Below, piece after piece: positions 43,505-52,247 of a stretch of 64,000 bases of DNA; the first letter of the stretch is position 1; each line of letters starts with the position of its first letter. The position numbers and the translations under genes were made by a program. The notes below the pieces were generated by a model, which had not been told where the DNA came from, did not search any database, and worked only from the letters and a program-made list of their open reading frames with translations. The stretch is taken from the NCBI GenBank assembly GCA_963835585.1, contig CAWIGF010000001.1, positions 124,001 to 188,000 of the forward strand, in the 5' to 3' direction. The stretch comes from UBA10107 sp963835585. Lineage in GTDB: Archaea > Nanobdellota > Nanobdellia > Woesearchaeales > UBA10107.

Positions 43505-43747
43505 ATGGAAAAGGTAAAAATAAAAGGGAAGTACCTTCACTTCAAGGGAAAATACTACCGCGTGCATGCAATTGTCCGAGACAGCGAAAATCCACAGAGA
43601 CAGTTAGTCATATACGAGGCGCTTTTTGAGTCTCCTGAGTTCGGAAAGAATCAGCTTTGGTGCCGAGACATCGATAATTTCACAGGCAACAAGGAACTAC
43701 CTGATGGAAAGATTATAAAGCGATTCACATACATTCCAGAAAAATAA
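43505..43747 (+). CDS. DUF1653 family protein
   Basis: An 80-residue protein with the family pattern GKYLHFKGKYYRVHAIVRDS, LVIYEALFESPEFG, LWCRDIDNFTG and a C-terminal RFTYI. DUF1653 is a small SH3-like domain of unknown role, common in bacteria and rarer in archaea. TTTTAAATA 23-30 bases upstream suggests leaderless transcription. It converges with Trm1, whose stop directly adjoins. Confidence 0.8.
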   Translation: MEKVKIKGKYLHFKGKYYRVHAIVRDSENPQRQLVIYEALFESPEFGKNQLWCRDIDNFTGNKELPDGKIIKRFTYIPEK

Positions 43748-44815
43748 TTATGAAAGCATAATTTTCATAAGTTCTTCAATACTCAATCTCGTTTTTATTG
43801 CGTAAACATTGTAATGAACCCGTGTTGCCATTGCTTTCTCTTGAATCATCCCGAATTCAGGGACCTTTATCTTCAATAACCTAGCAAGATCATGCAAATC
43901 ATAGCTTCCAACAATGTCTGATTCTTTATGCAATAAAGAAAGTAATTTTGTTGCTTCATTCCATTCCTTGTTTTTTGGGATTTCTTTCAGCATTACATTA
44001 ATCAAAGTAGCATCGTTTAAAGTACCGACAAACAACGGTCCGATTTTGACATAACCCTTTTTGTAATTCAAATCGCTAATATTATAACTAAGTGTTTTTT
44101 TATCGTAGTGGATGTATTTGTGCTGCTTGAGTAGCTTGTCAGCCTCCTTTTTGCTTTTGATACATTTGAAGAAAATTCGCACATAATGCTCCCGCGCATA
44201 ACTAACTATGGGGATTAGCGCCTTGTTGTACTGTGAACCAATCATCTGTACTTTACGTGCAAGAATCCGCAGCGCCGATTCATGCATAAATCCGTTCCTG
44301 AAATTATATGACCAATAATTCCGCAATTCGGCATCAGGATATGTTCCGCACAAAACAGCAGTATCGGTTGCGGTAACTCCAATAATCCCATCGCGAGCAA
44401 TTCGCTTTATTGACGCATCAAGAAAATCATTTGGGGTCCCGAAAGGGTCGACATCAATATAATCAAACCCTGAACTTTTGAGTAAGAACTCATTAGCATC
44501 TATTGAATAAAATTCTGCTTTTGCCTTGTTTAATTTGAAATTTTTCTTTATATTATCGATCGAAGCATGATCATTGACGCACAACCTGCTTACTTTTCCC
44601 TTCTTCAACTCCTTTGCAATCCGGATTGAACGGATTCCCGTTCCTGCCATTATTTCTGCAACCTGCATGTTATTTTTTTTAATTGCATTAAGCAAAAGAA
44701 TCGTAATATCCCTGTTCAGTTTCATGACTGGATTATAGAAAACTTCCAGCTTCTTGGATATTTTTTTATCTTCGGGAATTTCTATAATGGCCTTTCCTTC
44801 CTGGATTCGATTCAT
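43748..44815 (-). CDS. trm1: tRNA (guanine26-N2)-dimethyltransferase Trm1
   Basis: Makes m2,2G26 in tRNA using SAM. The SAM-binding motif is VAEIMAGTGIRSIRIAKEL near residue 55, and the catalytic region is YIDVDPFGTPNDFLDAS. The conserved GVTATDTAVLCGTYP and YAREHYVRIFFKC blocks follow. At 355 residues it is close to the typical archaeal length (about 380). The N-terminal EGKAIIEIPE...VFYNPVMKLNRD is also characteristic. Confidence 0.93.
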   Translation of the reverse strand: MNRIQEGKAIIEIPEDKKISKKLEVFYNPVMKLNRDITILLLNAIKKNNMQVAEIMAGTGIRSIRIAKELKKGKVSRLCVNDHASIDNIKKNFKLNKAKAEFYSIDANEFLLKSSGFDYIDVDPFGTPNDFLDASIKRIARDGIIGVTATDTAVLCGTYPDAELRNYWSYNFRNGFMHESALRILARKVQMIGSQYNKALIPIVSYAREHYVRIFFKCIKSKKEADKLLKQHKYIHYDKKTLSYNISDLNYKKGYVKIGPLFVGTLNDATLINVMLKEIPKNKEWNEATKLLSLLHKESDIVGSYDLHDLARLLKIKVPEFGMIQEKAMATRVHYNVYAIKTRLSIEELMKIMLS

Positions 44816-44893
44816 ATGCCAAGAAACGAAAAAGAACTATTTAAGGGCTTCTAAATCCATAAAAATATAAATCAAAACATCAAAGAAACCGGC

Positions 44894-45253
44894 ATGGTGT
44901 TAGAATATATTAGTTTGGCAAATTTATTCCTAAATGATTTCTTCGCTGGCCACATATTATTCATTTCATATCTTATTGCCGCCATATTCATCGTCATATT
45001 TCAGCCCACAATAGATTATCGCATAATCTCTCCAATCATGGATTACATTGAAAGGATATTTTTCAGCAATATCCCTCTTTTGCCGAACGTACTGTCAACG
45101 ATATTCTTTATCGCATGGACCGGAATTTCCATTTACGTCTATGAATGGATTGCAAATTTCTTCTTGACAAAATACAAAGATCATCTCACCATATTGATTC
45201 CCATTGTATTTGTCATAGTTGCCGTTACAATAAACATCAGATACCGGGACTAG
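44894..45253 (+). CDS. Small hypothetical membrane protein, three spans
   Basis: 119 residues with three hydrophobic helices (about 18-38, 60-85 and 97-114) and short charged loops. I do not recognise a family. AATATAAAT at 44864-44872 lies about 26 bases before the ATG, giving a leaderless promoter. It lies 35 bases before aIF5B, which has its own TATA-like ACTTTTAAAAAC at 45256-45267. Confidence 0.5.
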   Translation: MVLEYISLANLFLNDFFAGHILFISYLIAAIFIVIFQPTIDYRIISPIMDYIERIFFSNIPLLPNVLSTIFFIAWTGISIYVYEWIANFFLTKYKDHLTILIPIVFVIVAVTINIRYRD

Positions 45254-45288
45254 GAACTTTTAAAAACAACCTTCTTTCTTACTAATCC

Positions 45289-47043
45289 ATGGCAATAAGA
45301 AGCCCTGTTTGTACGGTTGTCGGCCATGTCGACCACGGAAAGTCATCAATCTTGGATTGGATTAGAGGCAGCAAGATCGTCGAGACCGAACCTGGCGCAA
45401 TAACGCAGTCAATAGGAGCTTCAAACGTACCTTTATCTGAAATCAAAAAGAAATGCGGCAATTTGCTTAATTCATTGAATATAAACTTCACAATCCCGGG
45501 CTTACTGTTTATTGACACACCCGGCCATGCAGCCTTCACAAACTTGAGGAAAAGGGGCGGCAATTTGGCGGATATTGCCATTCTTGTTGTCGATATCAAT
45601 GAAGGATTCATGCCGCAAACGATTGAAGCGGTTGAAATTCTAAAAAGTTACAAAACACCTTTTGTCATTGCCGCAAACAAAATCGATTTAATCCCAGGCT
45701 GGCAAAGAAAAAGCGATTCATTACTAAAAGATATCGCTGCGCAGACAGACGATACCAACAAAACATTTGACAAAAGGCTATATGAATTGATTGGTAGTCT
45801 TTATGATAAAGCCAAACTGGATGGAGAAAGGTTCGACAGGGTTTCTGACTATACAAAACAAATTGCTGTCATTCCTTGCTCCGCAAGAACAGGAGAAGGG
45901 CTTCCCGAATTACTAATGACCATAATTGGCCTGGCCCAGAGATATTTAGAGAATTCTTTGCAAATAAATGAAGGAAATGCAAAAGCGATTGTCCTGGAAG
46001 TCAAAAATGTAAAAGGTCTTGGAAAGGCCCTCGATGTCATCCTTTATGACGGAACATTGAAGGTGAATGACCTACTCGTGATTGGAGGGTTGGAAAAGCC
46101 AATCATGACAAAAGTGAAAGCCATCTTCGTTGCGGCACAAATGGGCGAGTTGCGCGACAAAAAGACAAAATTCGAATCAGTAAAAGAAATAACAGCGGCG
46201 GCCGGAATAAGAATTGCAGCCAATGACATCGAAAATGTCGCCTCAGGAGTCCCTTTGCTAACTGCAACAAAAGAAGTTCTTGAACAGGCAAAGAAAGAAG
46301 TTCAGAAAGAGATTGAAGAAGTTACACTAAGTACAGAATCAGAAGGTGTCGTTATTAAAGCTGATTCGCTTGGAAGCTTGGAAGCATTGGAAGTTTTGCT
46401 TAAAGAAAGAAATATTCCTGTTGTCTCAGCTGATATCGGAAATGTAACAAAAAAAGATATTGCAAACGCAGAAACACAATATGAAAAGAACCCTTACAAT
46501 GGGATAATAATCGGGTTCAACGTCAATTGTGAACTGGAGACTGGAAAGATAAAAGTCCTCACCAACAATGTTATATACAGATTGCTAGAGGATTTCGATA
46601 ATTGGAAAGCTGAACAAGAGAAGGCAATTGAATTGAACAAACTTGAAGGATTAATAAGACCTTGCAAGATTCAATTGCTAAAGAATTACATATTTAGGCA
46701 AAGCAATCCTGCAGTCATTGGTGTTGAAGTAATTACGGGGAAATTAAAGGCAAAAATGCCACTGATGACGAAGGATGGAAAACAAGTTGCCTCTGTCAAG
46801 GCTTTGCAGGTCGAAAAAGAAAGCGTTCCTGAAGTTGAGGAAGGCAAACAGGCCGCACTTTCAATGGACAATGTCGTCATAGGAAGAACGCTCAACGGCG
46901 ACGAGATTCTGTATTCAGCGATTCCCGCAGATGATTTCAAAATTATGAAGGAGTTCAAGAAAGCATTGACATCAAAAGAAATAGAAACGATAAAGGAAAT
47001 AGCCGTGATTATGAGAAAGGAGAATCCGGTTTGGGGAATATGA
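45289..47043 (+). CDS. infB: Translation initiation factor aIF5B
   Basis: GTPase that joins ribosomal subunits and stabilises initiator tRNA. G1 is VGHVDHGKSS, G3 is DTPGHAAFTNLRKRGG, and G4 is AANKIDLIPGW. Domains II, III and IV follow, ending with the C-terminal helices. The 584 residues match archaeal IF5B, with no intein in the switch regions where some archaea carry one. The stop overlaps the next gene in an ATGA junction. Confidence 0.95.
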   Translation: MAIRSPVCTVVGHVDHGKSSILDWIRGSKIVETEPGAITQSIGASNVPLSEIKKKCGNLLNSLNINFTIPGLLFIDTPGHAAFTNLRKRGGNLADIAILVVDINEGFMPQTIEAVEILKSYKTPFVIAANKIDLIPGWQRKSDSLLKDIAAQTDDTNKTFDKRLYELIGSLYDKAKLDGERFDRVSDYTKQIAVIPCSARTGEGLPELLMTIIGLAQRYLENSLQINEGNAKAIVLEVKNVKGLGKALDVILYDGTLKVNDLLVIGGLEKPIMTKVKAIFVAAQMGELRDKKTKFESVKEITAAAGIRIAANDIENVASGVPLLTATKEVLEQAKKEVQKEIEEVTLSTESEGVVIKADSLGSLEALEVLLKERNIPVVSADIGNVTKKDIANAETQYEKNPYNGIIIGFNVNCELETGKIKVLTNNVIYRLLEDFDNWKAEQEKAIELNKLEGLIRPCKIQLLKNYIFRQSNPAVIGVEVITGKLKAKMPLMTKDGKQVASVKALQVEKESVPEVEEGKQAALSMDNVVIGRTLNGDEILYSAIPADDFKIMKEFKKALTSKEIETIKEIAVIMRKENPVWGI

Positions 47044-47579
47044 GGCACATCAATTTCTTGAATTCAAGGGAATACAAAACAATTGCGAAACAAATCAACG
47101 AGCAATGGGACGCTGATTTTTCCTTTGAGGATTTCGTTATCCAGACAAGCAAAGACAAAGTATACATCGTCTCAAGGGATTTAGAGAACATCGATTACAA
47201 TAAACAGAATATCGAATCGCTCGGTATGTATTTTGCACACATATCTCCAGACAATGGAGAGATACGATTAAGCATCGAAGGTTCGCAGATCATCGGACCA
47301 AAGGCGAGGAAGAATGTCATAGACATAGGAAAAATGTCAAAATTATGGATGGCAGGTCAGGATATTCCTATTAAAACTGATTGTGAGGGTATGGTAATTA
47401 TAAAATCAGAAGATGACTATCTAGGAACGGGAAAGGTGAAGATGAAAGAGGTTTCTGTCTTAGACGAAGAAGGAAATGAACACAAAGAATTACAGAAAGT
47501 CATCCTGAATTTCGTTCCCAAAATAAGAAGGCACGTGAAGGATCAGAAATCAACATTCCAAATATCATCGCCAACATAA
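47040..47579 (+). CDS. NOL1/NOP2-like C-terminal/PUA-type RNA-binding protein
   Basis: 179 residues from the ATG at 47040, which overlaps the aIF5B stop (ATGA). The core LSIEGSQIIGPKARKNVIDI followed by MWMAGQDIPIK resembles the PUA-like domain found at the C-terminus of archaeal and bacterial rRNA m5C methyltransferases (RsmF/NOP2 group), but no methyltransferase domain is present. It is probably an RNA-binding accessory of ribosome or tRNA metabolism. Its last 37 bases overlap the convergent PUA gene. Confidence 0.6.
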   Translation: MRHINFLNSREYKTIAKQINEQWDADFSFEDFVIQTSKDKVYIVSRDLENIDYNKQNIESLGMYFAHISPDNGEIRLSIEGSQIIGPKARKNVIDIGKMSKLWMAGQDIPIKTDCEGMVIIKSEDDYLGTGKVKMKEVSVLDEEGNEHKELQKVILNFVPKIRRHVKDQKSTFQISSPT

Positions 47580-48001
47580 TGAATATTCTTAAAGACCCTC
47601 CCTTTGGAATATGAATCAATTTCCTTTGCATCGAAGAGTGCCTGGCCTATTGCAATAGGTTTTTTATGGGTTGTATCGAGAATCAAAACGTAGTCATCTT
47701 TCACTATGTGTGCATCCATGAACACTATACCTGGTCTCATTAAATCAGCTCCTCCGATTATGAACTTTATAGCACCCATATCAATCTCTACTTTTTTCAA
47801 GAAGGGGTTTTTAATCATTAATTTCAGTGTTGGAACCCATTGTTTTTCATGCATGAAAAAATACGGCTCATCATTTACAAGAAGATATTTATTATCGACA
47901 TTCGAAATTAAATCCTTCTTGCCAAAGATATCAACACCGAATCTTTGCCTCAAGGAATTATTCAAATCCCAAATCTCCGTTTTGCTGAGAGTCTTTCTCA
48001 T
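47543..48001 (-). CDS. PUA-domain RNA-binding protein (MCT-1-like)
   Basis: 152 residues. The N-terminal half (MRKTLSKTEIWDLNNSLRQR, FGKKDLISNV) is the pre-PUA region of archaeal MCT-1/Tma20-like proteins, and the C-terminal half is a PUA domain with GGADLMRPGIVFMD and KPIAIGQALFDA. Eukaryotic relatives act in translation re-initiation and ribosome recycling. The start overlaps the upstream HAD gene stop by 4 bases, so the two are probably co-translated. Confidence 0.8.
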   Translation of the reverse strand: MRKTLSKTEIWDLNNSLRQRFGVDIFGKKDLISNVDNKYLLVNDEPYFFMHEKQWVPTLKLMIKNPFLKKVEIDMGAIKFIIGGADLMRPGIVFMDAHIVKDDYVLILDTTHKKPIAIGQALFDAKEIDSYSKGRVFKNIHYVGDDIWNVDF

Positions 48002-48708
48002 AGTCTTTTCAACAACTGCCGTAGGTCAGTTATTGTGTAATCAACATACCTGAATTTCCTGTTCTTCAGCGTAACTGCCCAACGTCCGTGTTTCATCCAC
48101 ACTGTCGTCATGCCGAGCTTTTTCGCCAGTATGAGATCAGAACCAGGATTATCTCCCACCATTATTGATTTTTTCAAATCTATTTTGTATTTTCGCTTTA
48201 TGTAGTCGTAATACTTTTTGCTTGGCTTCGTTGTATTGAGGACATCTCCGAGAATAAACCCATCAAAAAATCTTGTAAGGCCTGTTATTGCGATTCGCTT
48301 CATCTTTATCCTTGCATCCCCATCGGGATCCGAGAGAAGGAGTAGCTTGTATTTCTTTGCAAGAATTGCAAGAACTTTCTTCGCATAGGGCATCGGCCTC
48401 ATATAATCATAGAAAACATTCCAATAGAATTTCACAATTTCTTGCTTCTGTTTTTTGGTCAGATGAAACGAGTGATTCACCGCTATGTAATCTATCCATC
48501 GATGCCTGTCAAATAAGGATACATCTTTAGTTTTACGTGCTATGGATAGAAGATCAATATCCGCCTCCATGAAAAGCTTACCAAGATTCTTTATCCCATA
48601 AGTCTCTCCTTTTGCATCTAGTTTCTTTACCAAATGCGCATACACAAAAGCAGTATCGGCAAGGGTATCGTCAAAGTCAAAAACAACTGCAGAAACATTC
48701 TTATCCAT
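47998..48708 (-). CDS. HAD-superfamily hydrolase
   Basis: 236 residues. Motif I is VVFDFDDTLADT (nucleophile Asp and general acid Asp), motif II is LLLLSDPDG, motif III is the Lys of TKPSKKYYDYIKR, and motif IV is IMVGDNPGSDLILAKK. A helical cap lies between motifs I and II. The closest types are phosphoglycolate phosphatase-like HADs, but the substrate is not predictable. Confidence 0.85.
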   Translation of the reverse strand: MDKNVSAVVFDFDDTLADTAFVYAHLVKKLDAKGETYGIKNLGKLFMEADIDLLSIARKTKDVSLFDRHRWIDYIAVNHSFHLTKKQKQEIVKFYWNVFYDYMRPMPYAKKVLAILAKKYKLLLLSDPDGDARIKMKRIAITGLTRFFDGFILGDVLNTTKPSKKYYDYIKRKYKIDLKKSIMVGDNPGSDLILAKKLGMTTVWMKHGRWAVTLKNRKFRYVDYTITDLRQLLKRL

Positions 48709-48759
48709 ATTTAAAAGGCAATCATAAACTATTATAAATCTTTCTCCTTTTGGTAAACT

Positions 48760-49686
48760 ATGGCAAAATTAGCGCATATTGTTGACGAAAAAGGATTAGT
48801 GCCTAAAGAGACCTGGCAGAGCGTCATCGATGAACTGCAGAAAAGAACAATTGGGGAAGGAGACAAGGAAAAATTAAAGCAGGCCATAATAGAATCTGTT
48901 AAAAAAAGGATTCCAAAAGAGCCGTTTGGGATATTCTTTTCAGGAGGGGTTGATTCTGCACTAATAGCATTGATATGTAAGCAGCTTGGATTGAATTTCA
49001 CGTGCTACACAGTTGGTTTCCAAAGCGAAACTGGGGAGGTTGCGCAAGACATATGGTATGCAAGAAACATAGCAAAAGCTATCGATCTCAACTATGTTGA
49101 GAAGGTGTTCAACATCAGGGAAGCAAAAGATGTTGTAAAAGAGGCAATTCTCGCATTTCCCAAACCAGAAAAGTTTGATGTAGATTATTTTGTGACAATT
49201 GACGTAGCATCAGTCATTATTGCAGCAAAATCCATAGCCAAGGAAAAGATGTTTTTCTCCGGATTGGGAGCTGAAGAGATATTTGCAGGTTATGCACGCC
49301 ATGCAAATACAAGGAATGTAAATGAGGAATGTTGGAGGGGACTAAAAGAGATGTGGTCAAGAGATTTATATCGGGACGTTACGCTCGGCAATGTGTTAGG
49401 CATTGATTTGCTCGTTCCATTTCTGGATGAAGACGTAATAATAGAGGCCATGAAGATAGATGAAGACAGAAAAATCAATTCAGAACACAAAAAAATAATA
49501 TTGCGGGAGATTGCCGAGGAACTGGGTTTGAACAAGGAATTCGCGTGGAGAAAGAAGCAAGGAGCTCAATACGGTTCCAAATTCGACAGAGCAATTGAAA
49601 AATTGACGAAGATGAATGGGTTCAAGTACAAGCAGGAATACATCGAAAGCTTGATGAAAGAGAAAAGTCCAAAGAAAAGAAATTAG
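48760..49686 (+). CDS. Asparagine synthase-like ATP pyrophosphatase, no glutaminase domain
   Basis: 308 residues covering only the synthetase half of AsnB. The PP-loop is FFSGGVDSALIAL near residue 64. The conserved FFSGLGAEEIFAGYARH and LLVPFLDEDVI blocks match the asparagine synthetase C-terminal domain. The N-terminal glutaminase of AsnB is missing, so ammonia must come directly or from a partner. Some archaeal stand-alone relatives may have other amidation or thiolation roles. It converges with UPF0147, overlapping it by 4 bases. Confidence 0.8.
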   Translation: MAKLAHIVDEKGLVPKETWQSVIDELQKRTIGEGDKEKLKQAIIESVKKRIPKEPFGIFFSGGVDSALIALICKQLGLNFTCYTVGFQSETGEVAQDIWYARNIAKAIDLNYVEKVFNIREAKDVVKEAILAFPKPEKFDVDYFVTIDVASVIIAAKSIAKEKMFFSGLGAEEIFAGYARHANTRNVNEECWRGLKEMWSRDLYRDVTLGNVLGIDLLVPFLDEDVIIEAMKIDEDRKINSEHKKIILREIAEELGLNKEFAWRKKQGAQYGSKFDRAIEKLTKMNGFKYKQEYIESLMKEKSPKKRN

Positions 49687-49931
49687 TCGCTATCAACTGT
49701 TTCCAAAGCTGAGACAATTCCCAACAACTGAGTTCTTGTGTATGAATCAATCTCTGAGTTCGAGGCCAATTCATCTATAGCATGTGATGCCTTATTTACT
49801 TTCAGAGAAAGCCCCTCATCTGCCTTCAGAATAGAAATAATGTTCATGATTTTTACCTTCAGATTCTTAGTCGTGTTAGAATCCTCGCATAATTCGCTCA
49901 AAAGGTCTATAATCTCGCTCAAACTTGACAT
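49683..49931 (-). CDS. UPF0147 family protein
   Basis: 82 residues, all helical, with the conserved IIDLLSELCEDSNTTKNLKV and KADEGLSLKVNKASHAIDEL blocks of UPF0147. The function is unknown, but the family often follows prefoldin beta, Rpo12 and L37ae as here. It starts 6 bases after the prefoldin gene. Confidence 0.88.
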   Translation of the reverse strand: MSSLSEIIDLLSELCEDSNTTKNLKVKIMNIISILKADEGLSLKVNKASHAIDELASNSEIDSYTRTQLLGIVSALETVDSD

Positions 49932-49937
49932 TAAGAA

Positions 49938-50249
49938 TCACTCCTTGCTTTCTTTTATCTTCTTCTGTATTCTCTCGGCTTCTTCCTTGAATTTCTTTTC
50001 CTGCTTTTCAAGGACAGCAAGCCTTGCTGTGAACAACTCTTTTTTAGCTCCCAAATCTTTATTCAAATCCTCTTTCTTTGACGAGATCATGATATTACCG
50101 ACAATTTTGTAAGCAACGTTTGTTTTTGATAGTTCAGTAAGAGCGCTTTCAATTTCAACCAGCTGCGATTGAAATTGCTGCTTCTGCATGAAGACGGATT
50201 GAAGTGATTGTTCAAGAAATTGTAGCTGCTGTATGTCTTCTTTGTTCAT
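49938..50249 (-). CDS. pfdB: Prefoldin subunit beta
   Basis: 103 residues forming two long coiled-coil helices around a central beta-hairpin (TNVAYKIVGNIMISSKKED). It pairs with prefoldin alpha to hand unfolded proteins to the thermosome. The ATG overlaps the Rpo12 stop (ATGA), and the gene is part of the L37ae-Rpo12-PfdB-UPF0147 operon. Confidence 0.93.
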   Translation of the reverse strand: MNKEDIQQLQFLEQSLQSVFMQKQQFQSQLVEIESALTELSKTNVAYKIVGNIMISSKKEDLNKDLGAKKELFTARLAVLEKQEKKFKEEAERIQKKIKESKE

Positions 50250-50383
50250 CGTGCCTTGACTTTGCTAGGTACGCTTCTCTGCTTGAAAAGCATCTTGCCA
50301 CCACAATATGGACATCGCACCATTCTTCTAAGAGTAGTCGAATCGATAACTTTGCTGCAGTCAAAACATTTGTATTGTACCAT
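50246..50383 (-). CDS. rpo12: DNA-directed RNA polymerase subunit Rpo12 (P)
   Basis: A 45-residue zinc-ribbon subunit: MVQYKCFDCSKVID, then MVRCPYCGGKML and a basic end VPSKVKAR. The two C-x2-C pairs bind zinc. It anchors the Rpo3/10/11 side of the polymerase. The ATG is 1 base after the L37ae stop, and its TGA overlaps the prefoldin ATG. Confidence 0.93.
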   Translation of the reverse strand: MVQYKCFDCSKVIDSTTLRRMVRCPYCGGKMLFKQRSVPSKVKAR

Positions 50384-50384
50384 T

Positions 50385-50633
50385 TTATTGCGATGCCTCT
50401 GAATTTGACTCGTGCTTTATTGAGTATGCTGCTCCAGCAAACTTTGCGTTGCAGTTTTTGCAGTTCCATATTCCCATAGCAACACGTTTGACCCTGTTCT
50501 TGCCGCAGTATGGGCATTTTTGTCTAGAATGAATATCCTTTTCGAGCTTGCTTATCTTGTCTCGTGTCGTTCTACCGTATCGAGCTCCGTATCGTTTCGC
50601 TGTCCCGTTTTTCTTTGTGATAATTTCTTCCAT
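50385..50633 (-). CDS. rpl37ae: Large ribosomal subunit protein L37ae
   Basis: 82 residues. N-terminal basic region KRYGARYGRTTRDKISKLEK, then a zinc ribbon CPYCGKNRVKRVAMGIWNCK with a second C-x2-C pair. A 50S protein specific to archaea and eukaryotes. The ATG lies just downstream of the tRNA-Pro gene on the same strand, so tRNA processing may release this mRNA. Confidence 0.95.
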   Translation of the reverse strand: MEEIITKKNGTAKRYGARYGRTTRDKISKLEKDIHSRQKCPYCGKNRVKRVAMGIWNCKNCNAKFAGAAYSIKHESNSEASQ

Positions 50634-50649
50634 TTTAATCAGTTTGAAA

Positions 50650-50723
50650 TGGGGCTGCCCGGATTCGAACCGGGGTCACAAGGTCCCAAACCTCGAAGGA
50701 TAACCAAGCTACCCCACAGCTTT
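50650..50723 (-). tRNA. tRNA-Pro (anticodon TGG) with irregular 5' acceptor strand
   Basis: The D arm (GGGTAGCTTGG...ATCC), the anticodon arm CGAGG-TTTGGGA-CCTTG with anticodon TGG, and the T arm CCCGG-TTCGAAT-CCGGG are all canonical. The 3' acceptor strand CAGCCCC plus discriminator A ends at 50650, with no encoded CCA. The bases directly 5' of the D arm are AAAGCTG, where GGGGCTG is needed. Only four acceptor pairs form, so the true 5' end may be displaced by an intron or supplied separately. Confidence 0.75.
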
Positions 50724-50811
50724 ACGCCGCCCTCAGTGGTCCTCAGGCGGTCCCGTACTGGAAGGGCAGCTATACAGCCTTAAGTCTCCCTGCCGTTTTG
50801 AAGGAAACTAC

Positions 50812-50824
50812 TTGTTTTTAAAGG
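50812..50824 (-). promoter_or_regulatory. TATA box of the tRNA-Pro/L37ae transcript
   Basis: CCTTTAAAAAC reads on the minus strand. A start about 26 bases downstream falls at 50790-50791, where the transcript would begin (A)GGGAGAC. That is about 68 bases before the apparent tRNA 5' end, a long leader for an archaeal tRNA. Confidence 0.5.
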
Positions 50825-50893
50825 TATCGTTGGCCACTCCATAAACCAAACCAATCATTAATCTTTATAAATGAGTGGTAAGTAGTCGCTACC

Positions 50894-52207
50894 ATGCAAG
50901 GAATGTTGGTTGCCAAATACGGCGGAAGTTCAATTGCTTCCAAAAATGATATTGAAAACATCAAGAAGATAACAAAAGACAATCCATTGAGAAGGATTAT
51001 CGTAGTTTCTGCACCAGGAAAGAGATATTCTGAGGACATTAAAGTAACTGATCTCTTGATCGATTTGGCAAAAACAAAAAACAAGTCCACTGCCAACAAA
51101 ATAGTCGAGAGGTATAAACAAATTTGGCCGGGAACTAATTCAGACGAGTTGAGAAAAAATTTGCGAAAAAGAATGAGACAGCAAGGCCTAAACTCTGATG
51201 CATATCTGGATTCTCTGAAAGCATTTGGTGAAGAAAGCAGTGCAAAAGCTCTAGCGAAAGCGATGAATGCTGAATATGTTGATCCAAAAGATTTTCTAGT
51301 CTTAAGTTCCGATTTTGGAAATGCGAAAGTACTTCCTGAGTCATATGATAAAATAAGAAAATTATCTGACAGAAAAAGAATTCTTGTTCTACCTGGATTC
51401 TATGGATACACAAAAGACGGAAGAATAGCGACAATGAACAGAGGCGGTTCCGATTTGACCGGCGCTGTTGTTGCGGCAGGATTGTGCGCAAGCTTATATG
51501 AAAATTTTACAGATGTTAACGGAATATTTGCAGCAGATCCACACATAATTAGGAATCCGAAAAAAATAAAGGAATTGACATATCACGAAATGAGGGACCT
51601 TGCCTATCTGGGCTCTAAGTTGCATCCAGAATCAATAATTCCTGTAGCCAATAAAAATATTCCTATTCATATAAGATCCGTAGCTGACTATCCAAAAGAC
51701 GGGACTCATGTCGTCAGTGAACGCATAGTAGATCCAAAACATCCCATTGTGGGCATAGCATATCAACCAGGTTTCTGCTCTTTTGATATATGTCAGCTTG
51801 GTTTGCATGAAAGAGTGGGCGTTCTCAGGAACATAGCAGAAGTATTTGAGAAAAATAAACTTTCAATAGAATACATTCCAAGCGCCATAGATGACATATC
51901 AGTTATTGTTAGAAATAGACAATTTGATGGAAAAAAGATAATAGATATAATGAACGAAATAAACAAATCTGTTGGAGATGGAACGAAAGTCACCTTGGAA
52001 GAAAAAATAGGTTGTTTAGTGGTTGCTGGTAAGGGTCTGCGTGGGCAAAGAGGAATATCCGCAGAAATACAAGGAAAATTGGCAAGGGCAGGAGTCAATA
52101 TTGAATTCATTTCTCAAGGTTCTCAGGAAAGGTGCATAATATATGGCATCAGCGAACAAGATGGGCCTAATGCACTTAATGCACTGTATGATGAATATAT
52201 TAGGTAA
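50894..52207 (+). CDS. lysC: Aspartate kinase
   Basis: Phosphorylates aspartate at the start of lysine, threonine and methionine synthesis. The N-terminus MLVAKYGGSSIASK is the kinase signature. The central GRIATMNRGGSDLTGAVVAA and the FTDVNGIFAADPHI block complete the amino-acid kinase fold. Two ACT domains occupy about residues 290-437 and may bind an end-product inhibitor. The length of 437 residues is typical. No other gene of the aspartate family is in this window. A TATA box (CTTTATAAATG, 50864-50874) precedes it. Confidence 0.92.
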   Translation: MQGMLVAKYGGSSIASKNDIENIKKITKDNPLRRIIVVSAPGKRYSEDIKVTDLLIDLAKTKNKSTANKIVERYKQIWPGTNSDELRKNLRKRMRQQGLNSDAYLDSLKAFGEESSAKALAKAMNAEYVDPKDFLVLSSDFGNAKVLPESYDKIRKLSDRKRILVLPGFYGYTKDGRIATMNRGGSDLTGAVVAAGLCASLYENFTDVNGIFAADPHIIRNPKKIKELTYHEMRDLAYLGSKLHPESIIPVANKNIPIHIRSVADYPKDGTHVVSERIVDPKHPIVGIAYQPGFCSFDICQLGLHERVGVLRNIAEVFEKNKLSIEYIPSAIDDISVIVRNRQFDGKKIIDIMNEINKSVGDGTKVTLEEKIGCLVVAGKGLRGQRGISAEIQGKLARAGVNIEFISQGSQERCIIYGISEQDGPNALNALYDEYIR

Positions 52208-52247
52208 TGGCAAAACATTAATAAACATTCCAGAGAGGTATTAATCC

